The notes under the pieces are model-generated. The model had not been told where the DNA came from, did no database searches, and worked only from the letters and a program-made list of their open reading frames with translations. Made by a program: the position numbers and the translations under genes. A DNA stretch of 64,000 nt from Lachnoclostridium sp. An118 (GTDB taxonomy: Bacteria > Bacillota > Clostridia > Lachnospirales > Lachnospiraceae): contig NZ_NFLQ01000008.1 in NCBI RefSeq assembly GCF_002160985.1, positions 62,001 through 126,000 of the forward strand. The letters run 5' to 3'. Below are positions 8,214-16,843 of the stretch, piece by piece (the first letter of the stretch is position 1; every line of letters starts with the position of its first letter).

Positions 8214-9449
8214 ATGAAGAAATATACTTCCCTGGAAAAGGCGTGGATCCTGTATGACGTGGGCAACTCCGCCTTCACCCTGCTTGTGTCCACCATCATT
8301 CCCATCTATTTCAACTATCTGGCAGAGGAGGCAGGGCTGTCCTCTGTTGCATACCTGGCTTACTGGGGGTACGCGGCCTCCGTGGCCACCCTCGCTGTGG
8401 CCTTCATCGGTCCTGTGTTCGGCGCTGTGGCGGACACGAAGAACTACAAGAAACCGGTCTTCCTGGCTACCCTTCTGGTGGGGGCGGTCGGATGCGTGGC
8501 CATGGGCATCGCCACCACCTGGCTGAGCTTCCTGGTCATCTTCGTGATCGCCAGGATCGGCTATTCCTCCAGTCTTGTGTTCTATGACTCCATGCTCCAC
8601 GACGTGACAGAGCCGGACAGGCTGGACGAGGTCTCCTCCCAGGGCTATGCCTGGGGCTATATCGGGAGCTGTATCCCCTTCATCGTAAGCCTGGGGATCG
8701 TGCTGGGAGCCGGGAGCCTGGGGCTCTCCATGCAGACGGCCATGGGGATTTCCTTCCTCATCGTGGCTGCCTGGTGGCTGCTGGCTTCCACGCCGCTCCT
8801 CAAGAAATACCGCCAGATCCACTATGTGGAGAAGGAACCGGGCATGGTCAGCGAGAGCTTTGGCCGGCTGTGGCGCACTCTGAAGGAGCTGGCAAAGGAC
8901 AGGAAGATCCTTATCTTCCTTGTGGCCTACTTCTTCTACATCGACGGCGTCTACACGATCATCGACATGGCCACAGCCTACGGGACTGCCCTCGGGCTTG
9001 ACACCACCGGGCTTCTCCTGGCCCTTCTGGTGACCCAGATCGTGGCCTTCCCATCGGCCATTGTCTTTGGAAAGCTGACAAAAAAATATCCCTCCGCCAA
9101 CCTGATCACAGTCTGTATCCTGGCCTACACCGGCATCGCCATCTTTGCCATGTTCATGGAGAGCCAGTTCCAGTTCTGGATCCTGGCGGTCTGCGTGGGA
9201 CTCTTCCAGGGCGGCATACAGGCCCTCTCCAGGTCCCACTTTGCCAAGCTGATCCCGCCGGAAAAATCCGGTGAATACTTTGGCCTTCTGGATATCTGCG
9301 GCAAGGGGGCGTCCTTTATCGGAACCACCCTCGTGGGCGTGGTGTCCCAGCTCACAGGCAGTACCAACCTGGGTGTGTCCGTGCTGGCGGTGGTGTTTGT
9401 GGCAGGACTTTTCCTGTTCCGGCTGTCCGTGAGGAGGATGAGGGCGTAA
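8214..9449 (+). CDS. MFS transporter, UMF1/Atg22-like
   Basis: The 411-residue protein has about twelve membrane helices and the start typical of the vacuole-effluxer-like (UMF1/Atg22) branch of the major facilitator superfamily: LEKAWILYDVGNSAFTLLV, then FGAVADTKNYKKP between helices 2 and 3 and a conserved FYDSMLHDVTEPDRLDEVSSQGYAWGY region split over a loop. Bacterial members are presumed exporters, substrate unknown. The start MKKYTSLEKAW is favoured because AAAAGGAGAGAACGG precedes it; an upstream in-frame ATG at 8163 is less convincing. An intrinsic terminator follows the gene. Confidence 0.85.
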   Translation: MKKYTSLEKAWILYDVGNSAFTLLVSTIIPIYFNYLAEEAGLSSVAYLAYWGYAASVATLAVAFIGPVFGAVADTKNYKKPVFLATLLVGAVGCVAMGIATTWLSFLVIFVIARIGYSSSLVFYDSMLHDVTEPDRLDEVSSQGYAWGYIGSCIPFIVSLGIVLGAGSLGLSMQTAMGISFLIVAAWWLLASTPLLKKYRQIHYVEKEPGMVSESFGRLWRTLKELAKDRKILIFLVAYFFYIDGVYTIIDMATAYGTALGLDTTGLLLALLVTQIVAFPSAIVFGKLTKKYPSANLITVCILAYTGIAIFAMFMESQFQFWILAVCVGLFQGGIQALSRSHFAKLIPPEKSGEYFGLLDICGKGASFIGTTLVGVVSQLTGSTNLGVSVLAVVFVAGLFLFRLSVRRMRA

Positions 9450-9482
9450 ATAAAAAAGAAAAGAGTGTAAAATATCTGAACA

Positions 9483-9515
9483 AGGGGCTGTCGGCAAATA
9501 GACAGCCCCTTTAGC
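9483..9515 (+). terminator. intrinsic terminator of the MFS gene
   Basis: AGGGGCTGTC and GACAGCCCCT form a ten-pair stem with an eight-base loop, followed by TTAGCTTTTT. It lies between the MFS gene and the convergent mcrC remnant. Confidence 0.75.
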
Positions 9516-10095
9516 TTTTTGCTGAGAAATGTTTTTCGACAATATGATCCAGTTCATCTGCAATTTCTTTGAAATCCCTATTTAAATCCAAGGCCTGAAC
9601 AGAAATTTGATTTCCACTCATTAGATATGAACTATTTGGAACTATTTCTTCATCTGTTTTGGCATATAGAATCATTCCTGATACAGAGTGTTTTTGCTGT
9701 CTGAGTTCAAATTCCTTGTTTTTGACATAGGTGAAAATTTGATATAAATTGCCCGAATGTAATGTGTTGCGCCCATACTGCCTCTGGGTCATATCTGCGA
9801 TGCGTTAACAATGAGCTCGGGATGTTCCTTTCGATAGTATCCGAGAAGGAATTTTTCGTATAAACGAGACATAACATAGATTGGTTTTATTTCTCTCATT
9901 GTTGAAGAATAATGAAGTCAGTAAATCTTTGCCAGTGAGAGACATTAATTGTTCAGTCCCAAATTGATTTACGAAATCAGCCTGTAATTGTTTGGCTTTT
10001 TTATCAAATTCTACGTATTCACGAGTTTGTGCTATTTCATAAAACCATTCGGGAGAATATTTTTCCGATATAGCCCTTGACTGTTTATCTGACAT
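9511..10095 (-). pseudogene. McrBC-type restriction system remnant (McrB N-terminus joined to McrC C-terminus)
   Basis: Three protein pieces read in order on the minus strand. From ATG 10095 (with GGAGG upstream) about 70 residues resemble the N-terminal region of an McrB-type AAA GTPase, ending near NNERNKTNLCY. Close to 9880 the homology moves to the +1 frame and to McrC: MSRLYEKFLLGYYRKEHPEL. This stops near 9797, and from 9792 the original frame gives the McrC C-terminus with YGRNTLHSGNLYQIFTY, SGMILYAKT and MSGNQISVQALDL. The McrB GTPase core and most of McrC are missing, and at least two frameshifts remain. The locus is therefore a decayed methyl-dependent restriction system. Its base composition is visibly AT-richer than its neighbours, in keeping with acquisition. 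Confidence 0.75.
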
Positions 10096-10283
10096 GATAT
10101 GCCTCCATGTGTACAATTTAAATTAAACGAAGTATACCATTTAACAATATCATTGTCATATGTTAAATGAGAAGGAGGATGACATATTTAAGAGAAGCTA
10201 TGAAAATGAAATAAATACATATTTATGTCATATGAGAAAATCAGGAGCTAAAAAGTAGAATTTTGACCCTTGATAACAAAAAT

Positions 10284-10318
10284 GCTCCTGTGTCTTGTTA
10301 TATGAAAGACACAAGAGC
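10284..10318 (-). terminator. intrinsic terminator of the aminotransferase gene
   Basis: On the minus strand GCTCTTGTGTCTT pairs with AAGACACAGGAGC around a nine-base loop, followed by ATTTTTG. It lies just past the end of the lrp-aminotransferase operon. The rest of the 10117-10334 gap is AT-rich and shows no gene. Confidence 0.7.
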
Positions 10319-10334
10319 GATTTTTCTTGCAAAA

Positions 10335-11501
10335 TTATCCCCGCAGCCGTCTGACGAACTTCTCCAGCCGTCCGATGGCTTCCTTTAAGTCCGCCAGCGA
10401 GTAGGCGTAGGAGATGCGCAGGAACCCTTCGCCGCAGTCGCCAAAGGCAGTCCCCGGCACCACGGCCACCTTCTCCTCCTGGAGGAGGCGGGTGGCAAAT
10501 TCCTCGGAGGTCATGCCGAACTCCTGGATGGAGGGAAAGGCGTAGAAGGCGCCGTAGGGCTCAAAGCACTGAAGGCCCATCTTCCGGAACTCGTTCATGA
10601 GGAAGCGGCGTCTCTGGTTGTAGGACTCCCGCATCTGCTCCACATCCCTGCCGCAGTTTCGCAGAGCCTCCACGGCGGCGTACTGGCTGGTGGTGGGAGC
10701 GCACATGATGGCGTACTGGTGGATCTTGGTCATCTGCTCCACGATGGGGGCTGGGCCGCAGATGTATCCCAGGCGCCAGCCGGTCATGGCAAATCCCTTG
10801 GAGAAGCCGTTGATGACCAGGGTCCGGTCCCGCATGCCCGGCAGGGAGGCGATGGAGCAGTGCTGTCCGCTGTAGGTCAGCTCAGAGTAGATCTCATCGG
10901 AGACCACATAGAGGTCGTGCTCCATGACAGCCTGCGCGATGGGTTCCAGGTCCTCACGGGTCATGACTGCGCCGGTGGGGTTGTTGGGAAAGGGGAGGAC
11001 CAGGATTTTCGTCCTGGGGGTGATAGCTGCCTCCAGCTCCTCCCTTGTCAGCTTAAAGCTGTTTTCATGCTGCAGGGGGATGGTCACAGGGACTCCGTCT
11101 GCCAGCACGGCGCAGGGCAGATAGGATACATAGCTGGGCTGAGGGATGAGCACCTCGTCCCCGGGGTCCAGCATGGCCCGGAAGGCCAGGTCGATGGCCT
11201 CGCTCCCGCCCACGGTCACCAGCACCTCCCTGCTGTAGTCGTAATCCACCTGGATGGTCCGCGCCAGATAGCGGCTGATCTCCAGCTTCAGCTCCTTGAG
11301 TCCTGCGTTGGAGGTGTAGAAGGTGCGCCCTCTCTCCAGGGAGTAGATGCCCTCTTCCCGGACTCTCCAGGGGGTGTCAAAATCAGGCTCCCCCACGCCC
11401 AGGGAGATGGCGTCCTCCATCTCGCTCACGATGTCAAAAAACTTCCGGATGCCGGAGGGGGCCAGGGAAACAGCTTTTTTAGATAATGGATTTCTTGTCA
11501 T
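10335..11501 (-). CDS. PLP-dependent aminotransferase, class I/II
   Basis: The 388-residue protein is a fold-type I aminotransferase that transfers amino groups between an amino acid and a 2-oxo acid with pyridoxal phosphate. The cofactor lysine is in INGFSKGFAMTGWRLGY; FPNNPTGAV, the DEIYSEL aspartate region and a C-terminal FLRISYA with the substrate-carboxylate Arg are also present. It resembles the aspartate/aromatic aminotransferase-like group. Its start overlaps the stop of the upstream Lrp-type gene (ATGA), which points to co-translation and to control by that regulator. Substrate cannot be fixed from sequence. Confidence 0.9.
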   Translation of the reverse strand: MTRNPLSKKAVSLAPSGIRKFFDIVSEMEDAISLGVGEPDFDTPWRVREEGIYSLERGRTFYTSNAGLKELKLEISRYLARTIQVDYDYSREVLVTVGGSEAIDLAFRAMLDPGDEVLIPQPSYVSYLPCAVLADGVPVTIPLQHENSFKLTREELEAAITPRTKILVLPFPNNPTGAVMTREDLEPIAQAVMEHDLYVVSDEIYSELTYSGQHCSIASLPGMRDRTLVINGFSKGFAMTGWRLGYICGPAPIVEQMTKIHQYAIMCAPTTSQYAAVEALRNCGRDVEQMRESYNQRRRFLMNEFRKMGLQCFEPYGAFYAFPSIQEFGMTSEEFATRLLQEEKVAVVPGTAFGDCGEGFLRISYAYSLADLKEAIGRLEKFVRRLRG

Positions 11502-11989
11502 GGCGTGATCAGCATCCTTTCTCCCTTGGAGGGCTTTGTCAGGATGGTCCCGTGGTCCTTATATTTTTTCAGGATAAAATAGGTGGCCGTGCTGATGACC
11601 TCGTCGATGGGGGACAGCTTGCCGGAGACAAAATGTGAGATTTCCTGCAGGGTGCGGCCCTCTATGGTCACGAGCAGGTCGTAGCCGCCGGATATGAGAT
11701 ATACGGCGGAGACCTCCGGGTAGTTGTATATGCGCTCTGCCACTTTGTCAAAGCCCTGGTCTCTCTGGGGCGTGACACGCACCTCTATGAGGGCGTTGAC
11801 GAGAGATTCGCCTGCCCTGTCCCAGTCGATCAGCGTGTGGTAGCCGCAGATGATATGTTCCTTTTCCATAGCTGCCACTTCATTTGCGATGGTCACCTCA
11901 TCAGTGCCAAGAAGAACAGCCAGTTCATTCAGATCGATCCTGCTGTTGGTCTCAAGAGTCAGCAGGATCTGTTTCCTGATTTTGTCCAT
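11498..11989 (-). CDS. Lrp/AsnC family transcriptional regulator
   Basis: This 163-residue protein has an N-terminal winged helix-turn-helix (IDLNELAVLLGTDEVTIANEVAAME) followed by the AsnC ligand-binding RAM domain (LVNALIEVRVTPQRDQGFDKVAERI, AVYLISGGYDLLVTIEG). Such proteins sense amino acids and usually regulate linked metabolic genes. The start MDKIRKQILL has GAAGGAGG upstream; earlier in-frame ATGs do not. It is translationally coupled to the aminotransferase gene, its probable target. Confidence 0.88.
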   Translation of the reverse strand: MDKIRKQILLTLETNSRIDLNELAVLLGTDEVTIANEVAAMEKEHIICGYHTLIDWDRAGESLVNALIEVRVTPQRDQGFDKVAERIYNYPEVSAVYLISGGYDLLVTIEGRTLQEISHFVSGKLSPIDEVISTATYFILKKYKDHGTILTKPSKGERMLITP

Positions 11990-12117
11990 GTAGTCTCCTC
12001 CTTCAGTCATTTCATGATATACGCACAATTATAAGACAGGTTACCCCCTTTTGTCATTCCTTGATTGAAAAAAATATGCTATAGTAATGCATAAATATGA
12101 TGAGGAGGCGACAGGTC

Positions 12118-12807
12118 ATGGTCATTTGCGGCATACAGAAGCTGACTCTCCTGGACTATCCGGGCAAGGTGGCGTGCACGATATTTACCGGGGGATGTAA
12201 TTTTCGGTGTCCCTTCTGCCACAACAGGGACCTGGTGACGGGAGAGGCGGAGGAAAGGCTGGACCCGGAGCAGGTCTTCCGGTTCCTGAAAAAGAGGCAG
12301 GGCATACTGGACGGGGTGTGCATAAGCGGGGGCGAGCCCCTCATGCAGCCGGAGCTGGAGGATTTTATCCGGGAGGTGCGCTCCCTGGGGTACTGCGTGA
12401 AGCTGGACACCAACGGAAGCCTGCCGGACCGCCTGGAGTATCTGGCGGACCAGGGACTGCTGGACTATGTAGCCATGGACCTGAAGAATTCACCGGAGCA
12501 CTATGGCCGGACTGTGGGGGAGGCCCTCTGTGATGTGGAGCGGATCGACAGGAGCATCCGGCTCCTCATGGGCGGAGATATCCCCTATGAGTTCCGCACC
12601 ACGGTGGTGAGGGAGCTCCACCAGAGGGCGGATTTTGAGGCTATGGGGAAATGGATCGAGGGGGCGGACCAGTATTTCCTCCAGCAGTTTGTGGACTCAG
12701 GGCATGTGCTTGCGCCCGGCCTCCATGCCTACGACAAAAAAATCCTCCTCCAGGCGCTGGAAATCGTCAAAAGGTACGTGAAAACCGCACAGCTCCGGGG
12801 AATATGA
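12118..12807 (+). CDS. nrdG: anaerobic ribonucleoside-triphosphate reductase activating protein
   Basis: The 229-residue radical SAM protein has the activase signature FTGGCNFRCPFCHN (CX3CX2C), then SGGEPLMQP and a long radical SAM barrel. It generates the glycyl radical of the class III ribonucleotide reductase. It is of the longer NrdG-like subtype beginning 'GIQKLTLLDYPGKVACTIF', common in Clostridia. The start MVICGIQKL is chosen because GAGGAGGCGACAGG precedes it; other ATGs lie seven and eight codons upstream. The reductase gene nrdD follows after 173 bases that contain NrdR boxes and a separate promoter. Confidence 0.88.
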   Translation: MVICGIQKLTLLDYPGKVACTIFTGGCNFRCPFCHNRDLVTGEAEERLDPEQVFRFLKKRQGILDGVCISGGEPLMQPELEDFIREVRSLGYCVKLDTNGSLPDRLEYLADQGLLDYVAMDLKNSPEHYGRTVGEALCDVERIDRSIRLLMGGDIPYEFRTTVVRELHQRADFEAMGKWIEGADQYFLQQFVDSGHVLAPGLHAYDKKILLQALEIVKRYVKTAQLRGI

Positions 12808-12829
12808 CAATTACGTAAAGAATACATAA

Positions 12830-12878
12830 TAACAATATATTGTGTGCGATTGAAAAAACGGCACACAATATATTGTTA
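12830..12878 (+). promoter_or_regulatory. tandem NrdR boxes upstream of nrdD
   Basis: Two 16-base sites match the known NrdR box pattern acaCwAtATaTwGtgt: TAACAATATATTGTGT at 12830-12845 and ACACAATATATTGTTA at 12863-12878. Their centres are 33 bases apart, about three helical turns, as usual for paired NrdR sites. Together they also make a 19-base inverted repeat (12829-12847 with 12861-12879) followed by TTTTTG, so the same DNA could work as a terminator for nrdG. The NrdR repressor itself is encoded at 51489 in this window. Confidence 0.8.
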
Positions 12879-12884
12879 TTTTTG

Positions 12885-12913
12885 TTGACTGCGCTGTGAT
12901 GTGATGCTATCAT
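12885..12913 (+). promoter_or_regulatory. nrdD promoter
   Basis: TTGACT (12885-12890) and TATCAT (12908-12913) are spaced by 17 bases and lie immediately after the second NrdR box. Confidence 0.65.
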
Positions 12914-12980
12914 AAAGGAGTACGAACGCAAAAATGAGCAAAAGCCAAGGAGCAAACAGATAAAAAGGGGAGGTTGTCAC

Positions 12981-15377
12981 ATGTACCAGGTAGTAAAAAG
13001 AGACGGCCAGATCGCGGACTTTGACATAGCCAAGATCAGCGCGGCCATCACAAAGGCCTTTGAGGCGCAGCAGAAGCAGTATCATCCCACCATCATCGAC
13101 ATGATGTCGCTGAAGGTGACGGCGGATTTTGAGCCGAAGATAAGAGAGGACCTTGTCCAGGTGGAGGAGATCCAGGACAGTGTGGAGCGGGTGCTTGTCC
13201 AGGCGGGCTATGCGGACGTGGCCAAGGCCTACATCCTCTACCGGAAGAACCGGGAGAAGATACGCAATCTGAATTCCACCATGCTGAACTACAAAGAGAT
13301 CGTGGATAACTATGTCAATATCAATGACTGGAGGGTAAAGGAGAACTCAACGGTCACCTACTCCGTGGGGGGACTCATCCTCAGCAACTCGGGGGCCATC
13401 ACAGCCAACTACTGGCTTTCGGAGATTTACGATGAAGAGATAGGGCAGGCCCACAGGAATGCGGACATCCACATCCACGACCTGTCCATGCTGACCGGCT
13501 ACTGCGCGGGCTGGTCCTTGAAGCAGCTGATCCAGGAGGGACTTGGGGGGATCCCGGGAAAGATTTCCTCCTCTCCCGCAAAGCACTTAAGCGTGCTGTG
13601 CAACCAGATGGTGAATTTCCTGGGCATCATGCAGAACGAGTGGGCCGGAGCCCAGGCATTTTCCTCCTTTGACACCTACCTTGCCCCCTTTGTGAAGACC
13701 GACCACCTGGACTACGAGGGTGTGAAGAAGTGCATAGAGTCCTTCATCTACGGCGTCAATACGCCTTCCCGCTGGGGGACCCAGGCGCCTTTTTCCAATA
13801 TCACCCTGGACTGGACCGTGCCCGACGACCTGGCGGACCTGCCGGCCATCGTGGGCGGCAGGGAGATGGATTTCACCTACGGGGACTGCAAAGAGGAGAT
13901 GGACATGATCAACAAGGCGTTCATCGAGATCATGATCGAGGGGGACGCCCACGGGCGTGGCTTCCAGTACCCCATCCCCACCTACTCCATCACCAGTGAT
14001 TTTGACTGGTCCGACACAGAGAACAACCGGCTCCTCTTTGAGATGACGTCCAAGTACGGAACGCCTTATTTCTCCAACTACATCAACAGCGATATGGAGC
14101 CAAGCGACGTGCGCAGCATGTGCTGCCGTCTGCGCCTGGACCTGCGGGAGCTGCGCAAGAAATCCGGCGGCTTCTTCGGGAGCGGGGAGAGCACGGGCTC
14201 CGTGGGCGTGGTCACCATCAACATGCCCCGGCTTGCCTATCAGTCGGCGAACGAGGAGGAGTTCATGGAGCGGTTGGACCATCTGATGGACATCTCCGCC
14301 AGGTCCCTCCACGTGAAGAGGACCGTTATCACAAAGCTGCTGGAGGGCGGGCTCTATCCCTACACCAGGAGATATCTGGGGAGCTTTGAGAATCATTTCT
14401 CCACCATCGGCCTTGTGGGCATGAACGAGGCGGGGCTGAACGCAAAATGGATAGGAAAAGACATGACCTGTCCGGAGACCCAGGAATTTTCCAAGCGAGT
14501 GCTGAACCACATGCGGGAGCGCCTCTCCGGCTACCAGGAGGAGTACGGAGATCTCTACAACCTGGAGGCCACCCCGGCGGAGTCCACGGCCTACCGGTTT
14601 GCCAAGCATGATGTGGAGCAGTTCCCGGACATCATCACAGCGGCGGAGGGGGACGGGACTCCTTACTACACCAACAGCTCCCATCTGCCGGTGGGATACA
14701 CGGAGGATATCTTTGATGCCCTGGACATCCAGGACGAGCTGCAGACGCTGTACACCTCGGGAACCGTCTTCCACGCCTTCCTGGGAGAGAAGCTGCCCTC
14801 CTGGAAGTCGGCGGCGGCCCTGGTGAGAAAGATCGCGGAGAACTACAAGCTCCCCTACTATACACTGTCTCCCACCTACTCTATCTGCAAGGACCACGGC
14901 TACATCGCAGGCGAGCACTACACCTGCCCGGAGTGCGGCGGGAAGACCGAAGTGTACAGCCGTATCACCGGTTACTACCGCCCGGTGCAGAACTGGAACG
15001 ATGGAAAGGCTCAGGAGTTCAGGGACAGAAAGGTCTACGACCTGAACCATTCCCATTTCCATGCCCATACCCATGACCAGGGGGATGCCCCGCAGAACAG
15101 GACGGAAGAAAAGGAGGCGGCAGCGGGAGAGGATTCTGGAGCGCCGGCAGCTCCCGTGAAGCTGCTCTTTACCACCAAGACCTGCCCCAACTGCGCCATC
15201 GCAAAGCAGGCCCTGGAGGAGGCGCACATAGAGTACCGGGTGGTGGATGCCCAGGAGCACAAGGACCTGGCAAAGAAGTACCATATCATGTCCGCTCCCA
15301 CTCTGGTGGTGATAGGAGAAGGCGGAGTGGAGAAGCTGACCAACGCGTCCAACATCAGGAAGTACGCGGAGGGATAG
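12981..15377 (+). CDS. nrdD: anaerobic ribonucleoside-triphosphate reductase with C-terminal glutaredoxin-like domain
   Basis: The enzyme reduces ribonucleotides to deoxyribonucleotides without oxygen, using a glycyl radical. The 798-residue protein has an N-terminal ATP-cone (about 1-95, starting VVKRDGQIADFDIAKI), the ten-stranded barrel core, a zinc-type Cys pair CPEC (about residue 650) and the glycyl-radical segment RITGYY (near residue 663). After an acidic linker near residue 705 comes a thioredoxin-fold domain of about 75 residues with the redox motif CPNC and the cis-proline region MSAPTLVV, resembling NrdH/glutaredoxin. The fused domain could supply electrons or redox control in cis. 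It is preceded by NrdR boxes and an AGGGGAGG-type ribosome binding site. Confidence 0.95.
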   Translation: MYQVVKRDGQIADFDIAKISAAITKAFEAQQKQYHPTIIDMMSLKVTADFEPKIREDLVQVEEIQDSVERVLVQAGYADVAKAYILYRKNREKIRNLNSTMLNYKEIVDNYVNINDWRVKENSTVTYSVGGLILSNSGAITANYWLSEIYDEEIGQAHRNADIHIHDLSMLTGYCAGWSLKQLIQEGLGGIPGKISSSPAKHLSVLCNQMVNFLGIMQNEWAGAQAFSSFDTYLAPFVKTDHLDYEGVKKCIESFIYGVNTPSRWGTQAPFSNITLDWTVPDDLADLPAIVGGREMDFTYGDCKEEMDMINKAFIEIMIEGDAHGRGFQYPIPTYSITSDFDWSDTENNRLLFEMTSKYGTPYFSNYINSDMEPSDVRSMCCRLRLDLRELRKKSGGFFGSGESTGSVGVVTINMPRLAYQSANEEEFMERLDHLMDISARSLHVKRTVITKLLEGGLYPYTRRYLGSFENHFSTIGLVGMNEAGLNAKWIGKDMTCPETQEFSKRVLNHMRERLSGYQEEYGDLYNLEATPAESTAYRFAKHDVEQFPDIITAAEGDGTPYYTNSSHLPVGYTEDIFDALDIQDELQTLYTSGTVFHAFLGEKLPSWKSAAALVRKIAENYKLPYYTLSPTYSICKDHGYIAGEHYTCPECGGKTEVYSRITGYYRPVQNWNDGKAQEFRDRKVYDLNHSHFHAHTHDQGDAPQNRTEEKEAAAGEDSGAPAAPVKLLFTTKTCPNCAIAKQALEEAHIEYRVVDAQEHKDLAKKYHIMSAPTLVVIGEGGVEKLTNASNIRKYAEG

Positions 15378-15410
15378 AAGAGTGCGTACAGAAGCTGAAA
15401 AGTGGATTAA

Positions 15411-15459
15411 AAGATCCGCAGACAGCAGGGCTGTTCCAAGCCTTGCGTCTGCGGATCTT
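15411..15459. terminator. bidirectional intrinsic terminator between nrdD and GNAT gene
   Basis: AAGATCCGCAGAC (15411-15423) pairs with GTCTGCGGATCTT (15447-15459), giving a 13-pair stem between two convergent genes. Confidence 0.65.
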
Positions 15460-15469
15460 CTGCAGATAC

Positions 15470-15937
15470 CTAAAAATCTTTGCACATCTGATAGTAGGGG
15501 AGCTCCCCGTAGCCCAGCCTCTCGTAGAGGGAGATGGCCCGGGTATTTTCCTTCGTGACCTCCAGACGGATACGCTTTACGTCAGGATAGTGCTCCTCGA
15601 TCCACTGGAAGACCTTTGTCCCGCAGCCCTTTCCTCTGGCGGCGGCCTTCAGATACAGCTCATCGAACCAGATCTGATCCCCCCCGGCCTCATTGTTCCA
15701 TGAGACGGTGAAATGAGCGTAGCCCAGGGCGGCCGGCTCTGTCTTGGGAGCCGCCTCGTCCCTCTCCTCCAGGATCAGGACTTTGACGCAGGGGTTTCCC
15801 ACTGCGGCCTCCGACAGGGTGCGCCGGAAGTTCTCCTCCGGGATCGTGTGGAGGCAGGCGGGACTGTTGTAGAAGTCCTTCATCATCTCCAGGATGACTG
15901 TCTCGTCTCTTTGTTCCATGTCTCTGATGATCAGCAT
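15470..15937 (-). CDS. GNAT family N-acetyltransferase
   Basis: The 155-residue protein has the GNAT fold: an N-terminal IIRDMEQRDETVILEMM, the central strand IWFDELYLKAAARGKGCGTKVF with the acetyl-CoA binding R-G-K-G-C-G loop, and a C-terminal NTRAISLYERLGYG. It acetylates an amine of unknown identity. The start MLIIRDMEQ is preceded by AAAGGAG at the right spacing; earlier ATGs in frame are not. It stands alone on the minus strand. Confidence 0.85.
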   Translation of the reverse strand: MLIIRDMEQRDETVILEMMKDFYNSPACLHTIPEENFRRTLSEAAVGNPCVKVLILEERDEAAPKTEPAALGYAHFTVSWNNEAGGDQIWFDELYLKAAARGKGCGTKVFQWIEEHYPDVKRIRLEVTKENTRAISLYERLGYGELPYYQMCKDF

Positions 15938-16023
15938 AATATATAACTCCTTTGCCCGGCACTTCTCGTGTGCTGTGCCGGTCTCTGCCCACATCATAGC
16001 ATGGGGGAGAGGGGAAAGCAAGC

Positions 16024-16623
16024 TCAGAAAAGACCGTCCAGGTAGGTGGTGAGAAGACGGCGCATATTGCCCTCAAAGTCGGACCGTCCCATCTTCAGGC
16101 ACCAGTCAAATACCACGCCTATGACAATGGTGCGGATGTCGCTCGTGACCTCCTCCAGCGGGTACTTCAGATGGACCGCCCCCGCATCCAGGGCCCTCTG
16201 CAGATAATTCTGCACGGTGACGATGGGGTAGGGACGCTCGGTCCGGATATCCGGGTTCAGCGACTGGTTTTTTGGCGTGTAGTAGTTGGAGACAAAATCC
16301 AGGCCAAGCTCACGGCAGTATTTCACATAGTTCAGATAGACGTGGATGATGGCTGTCTTGGCCTCCTCCGCATTGGCGGGCAGGTCCAGGCAGTCCGCAT
16401 CCACGCTGGGCTGTTCCTCGATATAGTAGGACAGAAGGTCGTCCTTTGTCTTAAAGTGGTGGTAAAAGCTGCCGTTGGAGACCCCGGCCTCCTCGCATAT
16501 ATTTTTGATGGACAGACCCTCGTAGCCCTTCTTGCGTAGGATGGTCTTTGCAGCCTGGAAGATCCGGTCCTTTGTCTCCTTTGATTTCTGCTGCTGTCTG
16601 GATAATTCCTGTGTTTCTCCCAT
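16024..16623 (-). CDS. TetR/AcrR family transcriptional regulator
   Basis: The 199-residue protein has an N-terminal TetR helix-turn-helix (RIFQAAKTILRKKGYEGLSIKNICEEAGVS split over the first 50 residues, then NGSFYHHFKTKDDLL) and a helical ligand domain. It is divergent from tex, separated by about 220 bases, and no obvious target transporter lies next to it. Target and ligand are unknown. Confidence 0.85.
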   Translation of the reverse strand: MGETQELSRQQQKSKETKDRIFQAAKTILRKKGYEGLSIKNICEEAGVSNGSFYHHFKTKDDLLSYYIEEQPSVDADCLDLPANAEEAKTAIIHVYLNYVKYCRELGLDFVSNYYTPKNQSLNPDIRTERPYPIVTVQNYLQRALDAGAVHLKYPLEEVTSDIRTIVIGVVFDWCLKMGRSDFEGNMRRLLTTYLDGLF

Positions 16624-16843
16624 ATTAATAAATCCCCTTTTGTGACACTGTTCTTTTTTGTATCATAGCATATTTCCGGTCTGGTTTCAAGAAAACAGAG
16701 TGAACTCGGTATTCCGGCTCTCGTTGCGCATCTGCCCCGTTTCCGGTATAATGGACTATACATGCCCGCCCGGGCCGGCCTCCGGTGGAGCCATGCGGCC
16801 GGGCGGATCTGATTCAGGATAGGAAATGAGGAATAGCAGGAGA

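Noticed and set aside
13587-15485. Very long (632-codon) frame antisense to nrdD
   Set aside because: It is a shadow of GC-rich codon use in nrdD, which is clearly the coding strand; the same holds for the 551-codon frame opposite hydG and the 595-codon frame opposite tex.
16766-16804. GC-rich hairpin ahead of tex as a terminator
   Set aside because: There is no U-run and the stem has a bulge; it may be leader structure but nothing more can be said.
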